Positions 56,127 to 64,000 of a stretch of 64,000 nt of DNA are shown in pieces (position 1 is the first letter of the stretch; each line of letters starts with the position of its first letter). The notes beneath the pieces were generated by a model. The model saw only the letters and a program-made list of their open reading frames with translations. It was not told the DNA's origin and did not search any database. Source of the stretch: UBA2100 sp964399345 (GTDB lineage Bacteria; Patescibacteriota; Minisyncoccia; Phycocordibacterales; UBA2100); assembly GCA_964399345.1 (NCBI GenBank), contig CAYNQE010000002.1, forward strand, positions 30,893 to 94,892, given 5' to 3'. A program made the translations under genes and the position numbers.

Positions 56127-57590
56127 ATGAGACACGCAGTCCCAAAAGAAGTTATGTTAGTTCTTACCTCCCTAGAAAAAGGGGATTTTCAGGCATACCT
56201 GGTAGGGGGCTGTACTCGCGACCTTCTGCGAGAGACTACTCCTAAGGATTGGGATGTAACTACAAATGCAACACCTGAACAAATCCAAGAAATATTTCCA
56301 GATTCTTTCTATGAAAATGATTTTGGAACCGTTGGTGTTAAAACTGAATCAGAAGATCCTAGGCTAAAGGTGGTTGAGGTAACTCCGTATAGGGTAGAGG
56401 CCCAATACAGTAACTCAAGACACCCTGATGAAGTAACTTTTAGCGATAAAATTGAAGACGATCTTAAAAGAAGGGACTTTACTATGAACGCCATCGCCTA
56501 TAGCCCATCTAAAGATGAGCTTATCGACCCATATAGCGGCGCAGAGGCTATTAGACTTAAAAGAATAGTAGCAGTGGGCAAAGCAGAGAAGCGCTTCGGA
56601 GAGGACGCCCTACGGATGATGCGTGCAATTCGACTTTCTGCAGAACTAGACTTCGCGATTGAGTCCGAGACGGCGGCGGCCATCTCAGAACACGCAGACT
56701 TATTACAAAAAGTCTCTCGAGAGCGTGTTGCGGACGAACTTGTTCGAATTATAAACTCAGACACCCCAATGCAAGCATTGTTTGTTGCACAAAGATTAGG
56801 GCTTCTTCAGCACATCATTCCAGAACTAGAAGAGGGAATAGGGTGTGATCAAAACCAAGCGCACTCCTTTGATGTTTTCGAACACTTGATGCGCTCTCTT
56901 CAACACGCAGCGGATAAAAAGTATTCTTTTGAAGTTCGCCTAGCGGCCCTTTTGCACGACATAGGAAAACCAAAGAGTAGGCGGACGGATGAAAGTACTG
57001 GAGAGTACACATTCTATGGTCACGAAGTTGTAGGTGCGCGAATGGCCAAAAAAATACTCGCCGATTTAAAATTCTCAAAAGAAATTGCACGCGACGTTGA
57101 AAACTTAGTGCGTTGGCATATGTTTTTTGCAGACCCGGACCAAATTACACTAAGTGCCGTTCGAAGAATGATCCGAAACGTTGGAGAAGATCATATTGAT
57201 GAGCTTCTTGAACTAAGAACGTGTGATCGAATTGGAACTGGCCGTCCTAAGGAGCAACCATTCAGATTTCGAAAGTATAAGTCGATGGTGGATGAGGCAA
57301 GAAGAGATCCGATCTCAGTTGGAATGTTAAAAATTGATGGAAAAGGTGTTATTGAAATACTAGGGAGTGGACCAGGTCCTCGTGTTGGATGGATACTTCA
57401 TGCACTTCTTGAAGAAGTCCTTGATGACCCAACTCTAAACACTGAAGAGTATTTAAAAGAAAAATCTACTGAACTTTCTGAGCTTCCATTGAGTGAATTG
57501 AAAGAACTTGGTGAGAGTGGAAAAGACAGAAGGGAAGAGGAGGATGATAAAGAAGTTGAAGCTCTAAGAAAGAAACATCACGTAAACTAA
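56127..57590 (+). CDS. cca: CCA tRNA nucleotidyltransferase (with HD domain)
   Basis: Adds or repairs the 3'-CCA of tRNAs, none of which is encoded in the four tRNA genes here. The start MRHAVPKEVMLVLTSLEKGD gives 487 residues. YLVGGCTRDLL and KDWDVTTNATPEQ hold the catalytic DxD; RRDFTMNAIAYSP and EDALRMMRAIRLSAELDFAI are the RNA-binding and neck motifs. LLHDIGKPKSRR starts an HD domain. The tail is acidic. A terminator follows. Confidence 0.94.
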   Translation: MRHAVPKEVMLVLTSLEKGDFQAYLVGGCTRDLLRETTPKDWDVTTNATPEQIQEIFPDSFYENDFGTVGVKTESEDPRLKVVEVTPYRVEAQYSNSRHPDEVTFSDKIEDDLKRRDFTMNAIAYSPSKDELIDPYSGAEAIRLKRIVAVGKAEKRFGEDALRMMRAIRLSAELDFAIESETAAAISEHADLLQKVSRERVADELVRIINSDTPMQALFVAQRLGLLQHIIPELEEGIGCDQNQAHSFDVFEHLMRSLQHAADKKYSFEVRLAALLHDIGKPKSRRTDESTGEYTFYGHEVVGARMAKKILADLKFSKEIARDVENLVRWHMFFADPDQITLSAVRRMIRNVGEDHIDELLELRTCDRIGTGRPKEQPFRFRKYKSMVDEARRDPISVGMLKIDGKGVIEILGSGPGPRVGWILHALLEEVLDDPTLNTEEYLKEKSTELSELPLSELKELGESGKDRREEEDDKEVEALRKKHHVN

Positions 57591-57600
57591 CAAAGCAAAA

Positions 57601-57616
57601 ACCGCCCTGGGGCGGT
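57601..57616 (+). terminator. Terminator after cca
   Basis: ACCGCC / GGCGGT with a 4-nt loop, preceded by AAAA and followed by CTCGATTTTTT. Confidence 0.8.
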
Positions 57617-57619
57617 CTC

Positions 57620-57928
57620 GATTTTTTGGGTGATACTCTATATTTTGATTCACGTTTTTTTGGTGTGAATCTCAAGAATCCCTTTGATGGTTTTTGCTAT
57701 GTGTGTCTCCGTGTAGATATGAGAAGAGAAGCTTCTCAATAAACGAATATACGTTTACATCGCGTTTACTCGTTAGTTGAAATCGTAAAACGACTTCAAA
57801 AAAGATTTGTGTATGTTTACTGTGCAAACACGACGACACGAAAGTACTTAGAAGGAACTTCAAAATGTACAACCTCTGTTGCCAATTATACTCCCTTCAA
57901 GAAGGGTAGTTTTCTTTCTTGGGGATAG
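57620..57928. other. Noncoding gap with several hairpins
   Basis: No convincing gene in 300 bp. It contains GATTCAC/GTGAATC (57648-57670), GAGAAGCTTCTC, TTGAAATCG/CGACTTCAA and CCCTT/AAGGG with TAGTTTTCTTT, and three TGTTTAC/CGTTTAC repeats. The last hairpin may be a terminator facing the xth gene. Confidence 0.5.
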
Positions 57929-58735
57929 TTAGAAATCTATATCAATTGAAACAGGGCAGTGGTCTGACCCGTAAACCTCAGGGTGCACTTGTGCGTTAAC
58001 AACATTATCTTCAAGCTGATCACTTACAAAAACATAATCTATTCTCCATCCAACGTTTCGCTCTCGAGCTCCTCCCCATGGACTCCACCAAGTGTATCGA
58101 TCTTCTGATGAGTCTTGTATTCGTAATGAGTCTACAAACCCTTCTTCAAGCATATTATCTACTCCTTCACGTTCCTCTTTTGTGAATCCCTTTTTCCCTT
58201 CGTTTTCTTTGGGTCGAGCCAGATCAATTTCTTTGTGTGCGACATTTAAGTCTCCACAGAAGATCACGGGCTTCTTGTTTTGAAGAGTTACACAATGTTC
58301 GAGAAACGCGGGGTCCCACCTATCGTGTCGAAGCTCTAGTCTTGATAGATCTTCTTTTGAATTTGGTGTGTATGAAGTGACGGCAAAAAATTCAGGAAAC
58401 TCTGCCGTGATTACTCTCCCTTCGCGATTGGGTTCACCATAATCATCTGTATTTAAATTGTATTTGGCAGCGATGTCTTCTGGGAGTTCGTATGAAACAG
58501 AGATTGGTTCTCGTTTTGAATATAGCGCTGTTCCAGAATATCCCTTTTTTGTTTTAGAGGAGTTAAAAAATGAATGGTATCCAGAAACGTTTTGAGCTTC
58601 GTCTGGAAGTTGTTCTTTTTCTGCTTTTATTTCTTGCAGGAAAAGAATGTCTGGCTTTAATTTAAAAATATCGTTCCAGTTTTCCTTTCGGACAACTGCT
58701 CTTACTCCATTTACGTTCCACGAAACTATTCTCAT
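57929..58735 (-). CDS. xth: Exodeoxyribonuclease III / AP endonuclease
   Basis: DNA repair enzyme acting at abasic sites. The start MRIVSWNVNGVRAVVRKENW gives 268 residues. LQEIKA (metal-binding Glu), GDLNVAHKEIDLARPKEN (Asp-Asn pair), WWSPWGGARERNVGWRIDYV and GSDHCPVSIDIDF (catalytic His) are all in place. It is transcribed alone, with a GC-rich hairpin just upstream. Confidence 0.95.
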   Translation of the reverse strand: MRIVSWNVNGVRAVVRKENWNDIFKLKPDILFLQEIKAEKEQLPDEAQNVSGYHSFFNSSKTKKGYSGTALYSKREPISVSYELPEDIAAKYNLNTDDYGEPNREGRVITAEFPEFFAVTSYTPNSKEDLSRLELRHDRWDPAFLEHCVTLQNKKPVIFCGDLNVAHKEIDLARPKENEGKKGFTKEEREGVDNMLEEGFVDSLRIQDSSEDRYTWWSPWGGARERNVGWRIDYVFVSDQLEDNVVNAQVHPEVYGSDHCPVSIDIDF

Positions 58736-59074
58736 ATACAAGAGGGTATCATATTTTGGAAATGGGAAACGGCCGCGAAAGAAAAATCTCCGCGGCCGAT
58801 AATTCCTCAGTCTAACGCCACTGAGGGTGGCGAGATACAAACAAGGTCCTCCGCTTTCTGAAAAAGTGGAGCATCAAACTGAACGGTCTCCTGATCAGTC
58901 CGTGCCTTCTCGGATGAGAACTGCTTTTTTTCATAAAATACCTCGCTATTAGACAAACTCGACTATCAGGTAAGCTGCCAATGCAACCGAAATACGCCTC
59001 TCCCCGTAAGAAAGCGCACACCCTAGTCTTCTTCCAACATACATCCATGGATCTGTCTTTGCAACAGCAGTTAT
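58736..59074. other. Gap between xerC/D and xth, hairpins and small frames
   Basis: Contains CGGCCGCG/CGCGGCCG (58771-58799) and CCTCAGT/ACTGAGG (58805-58826). On the minus strand two short frames, MYVGRRLGCALSYGERRISV... and ...EVFYEKKQFSSEKARTDQET, look protein-like but are out of frame with each other and lack clear starts. They may be one frameshifted small gene. Confidence 0.4.
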
Positions 59075-60010
59075 TCACTTGCCCTTAGCATTGTGAAACT
59101 TGGCGTGGATATCTTCTAAGTGCTTATCAGTGACGTGCGTGTAAACTTGAGTTGTCGCAATGTTTGCGTGACCCAATAGTGCCTGAACACTTCTAATGTC
59201 TGCTCCGTTTTGTAATAGGTCTGTTGCAAAGCTGTGTCTCACAACGTGCGGGGTAACCTTCTTCGTGATTCCAGCCATAGTTGCGTAATGCTTTACGGCG
59301 CGCTCTACACTTCGGGGTGTTAGTCTTAATTCGTTTCGCTCGTTTGCATTCCTTCCTAAGTTTATAAACAAAGCCTCATCCATATCCTTCCTATTATCTA
59401 AATATTTTTGCACGGCTTTCTTAGCATCAGGCGAAAAGAACACAACACGTATCTTATCTCCCTTTCCTCTAATAGACATTTCGTTCTTTGAAAGGTCTAT
59501 ATCACTGTTTAGCGAAGTTAACTCTGAAACACGAAGTCCGGTTGAGAAAAGAAGCTGTAACATTGCATTGTCTCTTAGTGCTCGTAGTTTCTCGTTGTCA
59601 GTCTTTGAGTCCTTGAGTGCTTTCTTGGGAGCATCAAGCAGCCTATTTAATTCGGCGCGAGTAATTAAATCCAAATCTCTTTGTGGAGTCTTTGCTAGCT
59701 CTATCAACTCGGGGGAGAGACTAGTTACACTTCTCTTTCTAAGGAATTTTAAAAATGCGCGTAGTGCAATTAGGTAGTAGTTTTGTGTTCTTCTTTTAAG
59801 GGTTCCTCCTTCTACTGTTGGTTGGCGGTTTAGCCATAGCCGAAACTCTCGTACTTTCGTCTCAGTTATATCTTTTGGATTTTTAGCCTTTGAATGTTCT
59901 AAGAATCGTACTAAATATCTGTCGTAGTTTTCTACGGTTTTAACAGCGCGTCCTCTTTCAATTTCCAGGTATTCTAGAAATTCCTGCTTGTAATTTATAA
60001 GGGAGCTCAT
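59075..60010 (-). CDS. Tyrosine recombinase XerC/XerD type
   Basis: Site-specific recombinase; the family resolves chromosome dimers at dif or moves integrating elements. The 311-residue protein has the SAM-like N-terminal domain (QEFLEYLEIERGRAVKTVEN) and the catalytic domain with Arg in STGLRVSELTSL, Lys in RGKGDKIRVV, HVVRHSFATDLL (H-xx-R), LGHANIATTQVYTHV (His and Tyr nucleophile). Lack of neighbouring phage genes favours a housekeeping Xer. Confidence 0.9.
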   Translation of the reverse strand: MSSLINYKQEFLEYLEIERGRAVKTVENYDRYLVRFLEHSKAKNPKDITETKVREFRLWLNRQPTVEGGTLKRRTQNYYLIALRAFLKFLRKRSVTSLSPELIELAKTPQRDLDLITRAELNRLLDAPKKALKDSKTDNEKLRALRDNAMLQLLFSTGLRVSELTSLNSDIDLSKNEMSIRGKGDKIRVVFFSPDAKKAVQKYLDNRKDMDEALFINLGRNANERNELRLTPRSVERAVKHYATMAGITKKVTPHVVRHSFATDLLQNGADIRSVQALLGHANIATTQVYTHVTDKHLEDIHAKFHNAKGK

Positions 60011-60062
60011 GTAATTAGTTTATCACGTGTGTCGCACAATTTTCTATTAGCCCTTTAAAACC

Positions 60063-60117
60063 TTGCCAATATACACAAACCGTGCTATATTTCTCTCACG
60101 TCCGGATACTTTCCGGG
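60063..60117 (+). promoter_or_regulatory. rpsO promoter and leader hairpin
   Basis: TTGCCA (60063-60068), 17 bp, TATATT (60086-60091), then TCCGG/CCGGG with a 7-nt loop at 60101-60117, about 12 bp before the start codon. No strong U-run; S15 autoregulates through leader structures in other bacteria. Confidence 0.55.
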
Positions 60118-60129
60118 CATATTTATATC

Positions 60130-60396
60130 ATGCTTACAAAACGAAAAAAGGTAAACGCTTTAAAAAAGACACAACGCCACGATGGTGACACTGGTTCACC
60201 TGAGGCTCAAGTTGCTATTTTAAGTAAACGAATTGAGGAACTTGCTTCACACCTGAAGTCAAACCACAAAGATAACCACTCACGTCGCGGACTTTTGCAA
60301 ATGGTTGCAAACCGACGTAAACATCTTAAGTATTTAGAAGATAAAGATACTAAAGCTTACGGCAAGCTTATTAAAGCTCTAGGATTGAAGAAATAA
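60130..60396 (+). CDS. rpsO: 30S ribosomal protein S15
   Basis: Binds 16S rRNA helices h20-h22. The 88-residue protein reads MLTKRKKVNALKKTQRHDGD, TGSPEAQVAILSKRIEELAS, LKSNHKDNHSRRGLLQMVAN and RRKHLKYLEDKDTKAYGKLI, the complete S15 signature. Transcribed alone with its own promoter and terminator, not next to pnp as in many bacteria. Confidence 0.97.
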   Translation: MLTKRKKVNALKKTQRHDGDTGSPEAQVAILSKRIEELASHLKSNHKDNHSRRGLLQMVANRRKHLKYLEDKDTKAYGKLIKALGLKK

Positions 60397-60406
60397 TCCA
60401 ACGAAG

Positions 60407-60424
60407 AATGCGCCGCTGGCGCAT
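60407..60424 (+). terminator. Terminator after rpsO
   Basis: AATGCGCC / GGCGCATT with a 3-nt loop, then TTTTTG. Confidence 0.85.
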
Positions 60425-60478
60425 TTTTTGTTATGATATGAAGGGGTCGATTTTTTATAAAGAAAATATATTTTATAT

Positions 60479-61018
60479 ATGACAGTTATTAAACATGAAG
60501 GTCAACGTGTTGGTGTTTTTATAGACACACAAAACCTATATCACTGCGCAAAGAACCTATACAAAGCTAAAGTTAACTTTGGCAATGTATTAAAAGAAGC
60601 ATTAGCAGGAAGACAACTTGTTCGAGCGCGAGCATACGTTGTTACAACCGAATCAGGAGAAGAGGCTAGTTTCTTCGAGGCCATGAACAAACTTGGAATC
60701 GAAATTAAAACTAAAGATCTTCAAATCTTTTTCGGTGGAGCTAAAAAAGCAGACTGGGATGTTGGAATGGCAATTGATGCCGTTACACTCGCACCAAAAT
60801 TGGACGCGGTGATCCTAGCAACAGGGGACGGAGATTTCATTCCTCTTGTAGAATACCTACAACAGCATGAAGGATGCCAAGTGGAAGTAATTTCATTTGG
60901 AAAATCCTCTTCAAGTAAACTTCGAGAAGCCTGTGACGATTTTATCGACATGGACGACGACCCAAAGAAATATCTTATCTCTTATAAGGGTTGGAAAATA
61001 CCAAGACTTAAGAAGTAA
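60479..61018 (+). CDS. NYN-domain (LabA-like) protein, probable nuclease
   Basis: A 179-residue protein with the PIN-like NYN fold: RVGVFIDTQNLYHCAKNLYK (first Asp, Asn), KKADWDVGMAIDAV (central Asp) and VILATGDGDFIPLVEYLQQ (paired Asps). These are predicted metal-dependent RNA-cleaving sites. LabA-type proteins have varied roles, and none can be assigned here. Monocistronic, between two terminators. Confidence 0.85.
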   Translation: MTVIKHEGQRVGVFIDTQNLYHCAKNLYKAKVNFGNVLKEALAGRQLVRARAYVVTTESGEEASFFEAMNKLGIEIKTKDLQIFFGGAKKADWDVGMAIDAVTLAPKLDAVILATGDGDFIPLVEYLQQHEGCQVEVISFGKSSSSKLREACDDFIDMDDDPKKYLISYKGWKIPRLKK

Positions 61019-61023
61019 AAGAG

Positions 61024-61052
61024 AAAGGGCGGCCCAAACGGGTCGCCCTTTT
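61024..61052 (+). terminator. Terminator between NYN gene and prs
   Basis: AAAGGGCG / CGCCCTTT with a GC-rich inner loop region and T-run; convergent genes on both sides can share it. Confidence 0.75.
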
Positions 61053-61057
61053 TCATT

Positions 61058-62032
61058 TTATCCAAGGAACAAGTCTGACATGGATCGTCCGTCATGAACC
61101 CGCCGTATTGCCTTAGCAAACAATGGGGTCACAGAAATGACAGATATCTTTTCGCATGCCATCACCTCAGGGGTGATCGGAATTGAGTCAGTAATGATCA
61201 GTTGATCAATATGGCTTGCTTCCAGCCTTTCGATAGCTCCTGGTGAAAAAACCCCATGCGGAAGGATGGCCGTAATGCTTTTGGCACCTTCTTCCTTAGC
61301 AAGGTTGGCACATCCATCTAACGTGTTGAGGCTATCCGCAAGGTCGTCTACAAGCAAAAGATGCTTGTCTCTTATTTTGCCGACCAAACGAACTTCCTCA
61401 ACTTCCCCGGGCTTATCGCGATGCTTATGGAAAAAGACCAGGTTTTCAAAGCCCAACATCTCCATGTACTTTCGAGCTCTTGCAACGCCACCGGCATCTG
61501 GAGAGGCAACCACAATTTCTTTTCTTTTAATAGAAAAAAGCTCTTCCAAGTACGGCATGGTTTGCAGTGCTGAAAACAAGTGCGACGTTATAGCAGGTCG
61601 AAAGTTTGCAACCAACTCAGCTGCATGTATGTCCAAGAGGACAACATGACTTGGTTCACAAAGCATTATTTCTCGTATGACGTCTTGTGCGCTGAGGGCT
61701 TCGCGGTTCTTCTTGCTGCGCTCTTGTCGAGCATAGCCAAGATACGGAATTACTACCGTAAGACGGCCAACTGCAGAAGATCTCAACGCCGAACACAATC
61801 TTTTCAGTTCCGTAAAATTTCGCTCAGGTTGGGAGGTTGGATTAATGACAAAGGCATCAGCGCCTCTAACATCTTCGTCGACTCGCACCCTTACTTCACC
61901 ATCGTTGAATTGGCCAACCAAGGCCTTGCCTCGTTCAACATCGAGAAGTGCACATACTGCATCTGTGAAATCAGACCCAGCGTTACAGCCGAAGACCTTT
62001 AGAGGTCCATGGAAAGATCCATTGGTAGACAT
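61058..62032 (-). CDS. prs: Ribose-phosphate pyrophosphokinase
   Basis: Makes PRPP from ribose-5-phosphate and ATP for nucleotide synthesis. The 324-residue protein has GQFNDGEVRVRVDEDVRGAD, PYLGYARQERSKKNREALSA, LLDIHAAELVANF and the PRPP-binding loop LLVDDLADSLNTL (usual VDDxxDTGGT, here diverged). A strong AAGGAG lies seven bases before the ATG, unlike most metabolic genes in this window, and its G+C is higher. It may have been acquired separately. Confidence 0.9.
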   Translation of the reverse strand: MSTNGSFHGPLKVFGCNAGSDFTDAVCALLDVERGKALVGQFNDGEVRVRVDEDVRGADAFVINPTSQPERNFTELKRLCSALRSSAVGRLTVVIPYLGYARQERSKKNREALSAQDVIREIMLCEPSHVVLLDIHAAELVANFRPAITSHLFSALQTMPYLEELFSIKRKEIVVASPDAGGVARARKYMEMLGFENLVFFHKHRDKPGEVEEVRLVGKIRDKHLLLVDDLADSLNTLDGCANLAKEEGAKSITAILPHGVFSPGAIERLEASHIDQLIITDSIPITPEVMACEKISVISVTPLFAKAIRRVHDGRSMSDLFLG

Positions 62033-62229
62033 GATTAGCTCCTTAAGCTTATTGTTTCAGTTATATTTCCTGACTCGACTATATCTCAAAAACTATTCTA
62101 TCTCAATCTAAATTGTAGTTTTTAAAAAATCTTGGTAGAGTGAAACCAGTTACTAATTAATTGTGGTGTTTAGATACTCAGTGATACACATTAGTGTAGT
62201 ACTGCAATCTCAACATCACCTAAAAAGAT

Positions 62230-64000
62230 ATGAAAAAAAAAGAATACTCCATTGAGATAGGGGGAAAGACCCTAACTGCTCAATTTAACGACCTTGCAGA
62301 CCAAGCAAGTGGTTCCGTAATACTAACTTATGGAAATACTGCTGTTATGGCAACTGCTGTAATGGGTAGAGAAAAAGAAGGAATGGGATATTTTCCACTT
62401 TCTGTAGAATTTGAAGAAAAGTTTTACGCAGCAGGTGCAATTTTAGGTAGTCGATTTATGCGCCGTGAAGGACGACCCTCTGATGAGGCTATTTTAAGTG
62501 CTCGAGTAATCGACAGAACAATTCGACCATTATTTGATCACTCTCTAAGAAGAGATATCCAAGTTGTAGTTACTGTCTTAGCAATAGATGCGGAGGATCC
62601 AGATGTACTTGGTGTTATTGCAGCATCCCTTGCACTTTCAACTTCAGATATTCCCTGGAAGGGACCTGTGAGTACTGTTCGAATTGGTCTAAAGAAAGAT
62701 TCCGACGAATATATAGTAAATCCAACATATTCCGAACGAGAGAACGACCTGTTGGACCTTCTAGCTTGTGGTAAAGACGGAAATGTAAACATGATTGAAG
62801 TTGGAGCACACGAGGTTCCAGAAGAAAAGATCACTAAAGGTCTAGAAGTAGCCGTTGGTGTATTTAATGACCTACAAAAGTGGCAGGAAGGTATTGTTAA
62901 TGAGATTGGAAAAGAAAAACAAGTCATTCCTACCAAAGAGGCGAGTGATGATGTTAAAGAATTGTTCAAATCTGAAATCGAACCAAAGATGAGTGAGTAT
63001 GTTTTCGGTGAAAAGGGAGCATACGCCCTAAAAGATGAGTGGATGACAATTGCTAAAGAAAAATTCCCGGAAGAGACAACAAACGCGGGTGATTACTTTG
63101 AAACTAAAGTAGACGAAGTGGTACACATTGAAGCACTCGAGAACGACCGTAGACAAGATGGACGTGCCATGGATGAACTACGAGACATTTATGCACAAGC
63201 AGGTGGTGTGTCTGACTTAATTCACGGAACAGGTATCTTCTATCGTGGAGGAACTCATGTACTCTCAGCACTAACGCTAGGAGGACCAGATGATGCACAA
63301 CTTCTTAACACAATCGAGAACCCTGATTCAAAGAAAAGATACATGCATCACTACAACTTCCCACCATTTTCAGTTGGTGAAACCGGAAGAGTGGGTGGAT
63401 TCAACCGAAGAATGATAGGTCACGGTGCACTAGCTGAAAAGGCACTCCTTCCAGTACTTCCAAGCAAGGAAGACTTCCCATATTCAATTCGAATTGTTTC
63501 AGAAACCATGGCGAGTAATGGATCCTCATCACAAGCCAGTGTTTGTGGATCTACTCTTGCTCTTATGGACGCCGGAGTACCAATAGTCCGCCCAGTTGCT
63601 GGAATTGCAATGGGTATGATGAGTAACGAAAAGGGTGATTACAAAATCCTTACAGACATTCAAGGACCAGAGGATCACTTTGGTGACATGGACTTTAAGG
63701 TTGCAGGAACAACTGAGGGAGTTACTGCCGTACAAATGGATGTAAAGGTTGCAGGAGTACCAGTGAAAGTTTTAAGTGAAGCATTTGATCAAGCAAAAGT
63801 AGCTCGCTTAGACATTATGAAGGTTATGACTGCAGAAATTGACTCACCTAGAGGAGATATAAATGCCCGCGCTCCTAAGATAATCTCTATAACCATTAAA
63901 GAAGACCAGATTGGTCTTGTTATCGGCCCCGGAGGGAAAACTATCAACGGAATCAAAGATACAACAGGCTGTACTGAAATCTCAATTGAAGATGACGGTT
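62230..64000 (+). CDS. pnp: Polyribonucleotide nucleotidyltransferase, N-terminal part (runs off right edge)
   Basis: Phosphorolytic 3'-5' exoribonuclease. From MKKKEYSIEIGGKTLTAQFN the frame is open to the end of the window, 590 codons. First RNase PH domain (YGNTAVMATAVMGREKEGMG, SRFMRREGRPSDEAILSARV), helical linker, second RNase PH domain (FYRGGTHVLSALTLGGPDDA, NFPPFSVGETGRVGGFNRRM, SETMASNGSSSQASVCGSTL) and the start of the KH domain (KEDQIGLVIGPGGKTINGIK) are visible. A possible promoter TTGGTA-16 bp-TAATTA lies about 80 bp upstream. S1 domain would lie beyond the window. Confidence 0.95.
   Translation, partial: MKKKEYSIEIGGKTLTAQFNDLADQASGSVILTYGNTAVMATAVMGREKEGMGYFPLSVEFEEKFYAAGAILGSRFMRREGRPSDEAILSARVIDRTIRPLFDHSLRRDIQVVVTVLAIDAEDPDVLGVIAASLALSTSDIPWKGPVSTVRIGLKKDSDEYIVNPTYSERENDLLDLLACGKDGNVNMIEVGAHEVPEEKITKGLEVAVGVFNDLQKWQEGIVNEIGKEKQVIPTKEASDDVKELFKSEIEPKMSEYVFGEKGAYALKDEWMTIAKEKFPEETTNAGDYFETKVDEVVHIEALENDRRQDGRAMDELRDIYAQAGGVSDLIHGTGIFYRGGTHVLSALTLGGPDDAQLLNTIENPDSKKRYMHHYNFPPFSVGETGRVGGFNRRMIGHGALAEKALLPVLPSKEDFPYSIRIVSETMASNGSSSQASVCGSTLALMDAGVPIVRPVAGIAMGMMSNEKGDYKILTDIQGPEDHFGDMDFKVAGTTEGVTAVQMDVKVAGVPVKVLSEAFDQAKVARLDIMKVMTAEIDSPRGDINARAPKIISITIKEDQIGLVIGPGGKTINGIKDTTGCTEISIEDDG

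Noticed and set aside
59030..59080. Read-through of the recombinase TGA stop as recoded glycine
   Set aside because: Other genes end in TGA in their normal places (for example the antitoxin at 6359), so UGA recoding, as in Gracilibacteria, is not supported.
59075..60010. Integrase of a prophage or genomic island
   Set aside because: No phage or att-like direct repeats are visible nearby, and the neighbours (xth, rpsO) are housekeeping genes; the Xer assignment is simpler.

Overview
The window looks like a chromosome scaffold of a Patescibacteria (CPR) bacterium, most likely a Parcubacteria-type lineage. Evidence: a low-to-medium G+C genome with short proteins, an S10-spc ribosomal cluster in which rpsE abuts rplO with no rpmD (L30) between them, a trigger factor too short to hold the PPIase domain, a guanylate kinase whose P-loop lysine is replaced by acid, type IV pilus genes, and many toxin-antitoxin pairs. 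A run of ten N at 31576-31585 shows this is a scaffold, not a finished sequence. Assignment below phylum level is inference.

Layout. 1-16056 (minus strand): tuf, rpsJ, rplC-rplD-rplW-rplB, rpsS-rplV-rpsC-rplP-rpmC-rpsQ-rplN-rplX-rplE, rpsN-rpsH-rplF-rplR-rpsE-rplO-secY, two very small genes, gmk, adk, map. The usual S10/spc order is kept but three accessory insertions cut it: a secreted protein between rpsJ and rplC, an opposite-strand gene between rpsS and rplB, and toxin-antitoxin debris between rpsN and rplE. Each break carries hairpin terminators, and each downstream ribosomal block has a good -35/-10 promoter of its own. 16234-20563: two related secreted Cys-rich proteins, one with a Hint (intein-like) domain, bracket an apolipoprotein N-acyltransferase-like gene. 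20669-25000: fusA, a frameshifted ceramidase-like membrane protein, a Phd/MazF-type pair, rpsG and rpsL. 25066-31725: acidic protein, site-2 protease, rpmB, a free-standing ComEC-type metallo-beta-lactamase, sodB, ComEC core, RNase H and a membrane protein broken by the N gap. 31756-35697: recJ, HIT hydrolase, pgk, tpiA. 36258-41653: type IV pilus operon (PilX-like, two minor pilins, PilC, PilB). At about 41.7-42 kb the dominant strand changes from minus to plus.

41993-64000: nusA, Mn-type pyrophosphatase, secreted coiled-coil protein, trigger factor, clpP, three toxin-antitoxin pairs, RNase Y, HU, four tRNAs (Gly-TCC, Pro-TGG, Gly-GCC, Arg-TCG, all minus strand), a trypsin-like protease, a K+ channel, CCA-adding enzyme, exonuclease III, a Xer recombinase, rpsO, a NYN protein, prs and the 5' part of pnp. 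The K+ channel gene at 54152-54940 is flanked by three parS-like palindromes, DnaA-box-like sequences and about eleven copies of an AAAGGACA motif, an origin- or partition-like region.

Two cross-window patterns stand out. First, several translation genes (tuf, rpsS, rpsL, fusA, nusA, rplC, rpsN, rpsO) have a promoter followed at once or soon by a small stem-loop, usually with a U-run, before the start codon. Second, core genes mostly lack a Shine-Dalgarno sequence and start in AT-rich leaders, whereas a scattered set of mostly orphan, more GC-rich genes (6717, 10980, 13916, 27032, 35753, 52315, 55329, and prs) have strong Shine-Dalgarno sites and usually their own terminators, suggesting a separate gene population.
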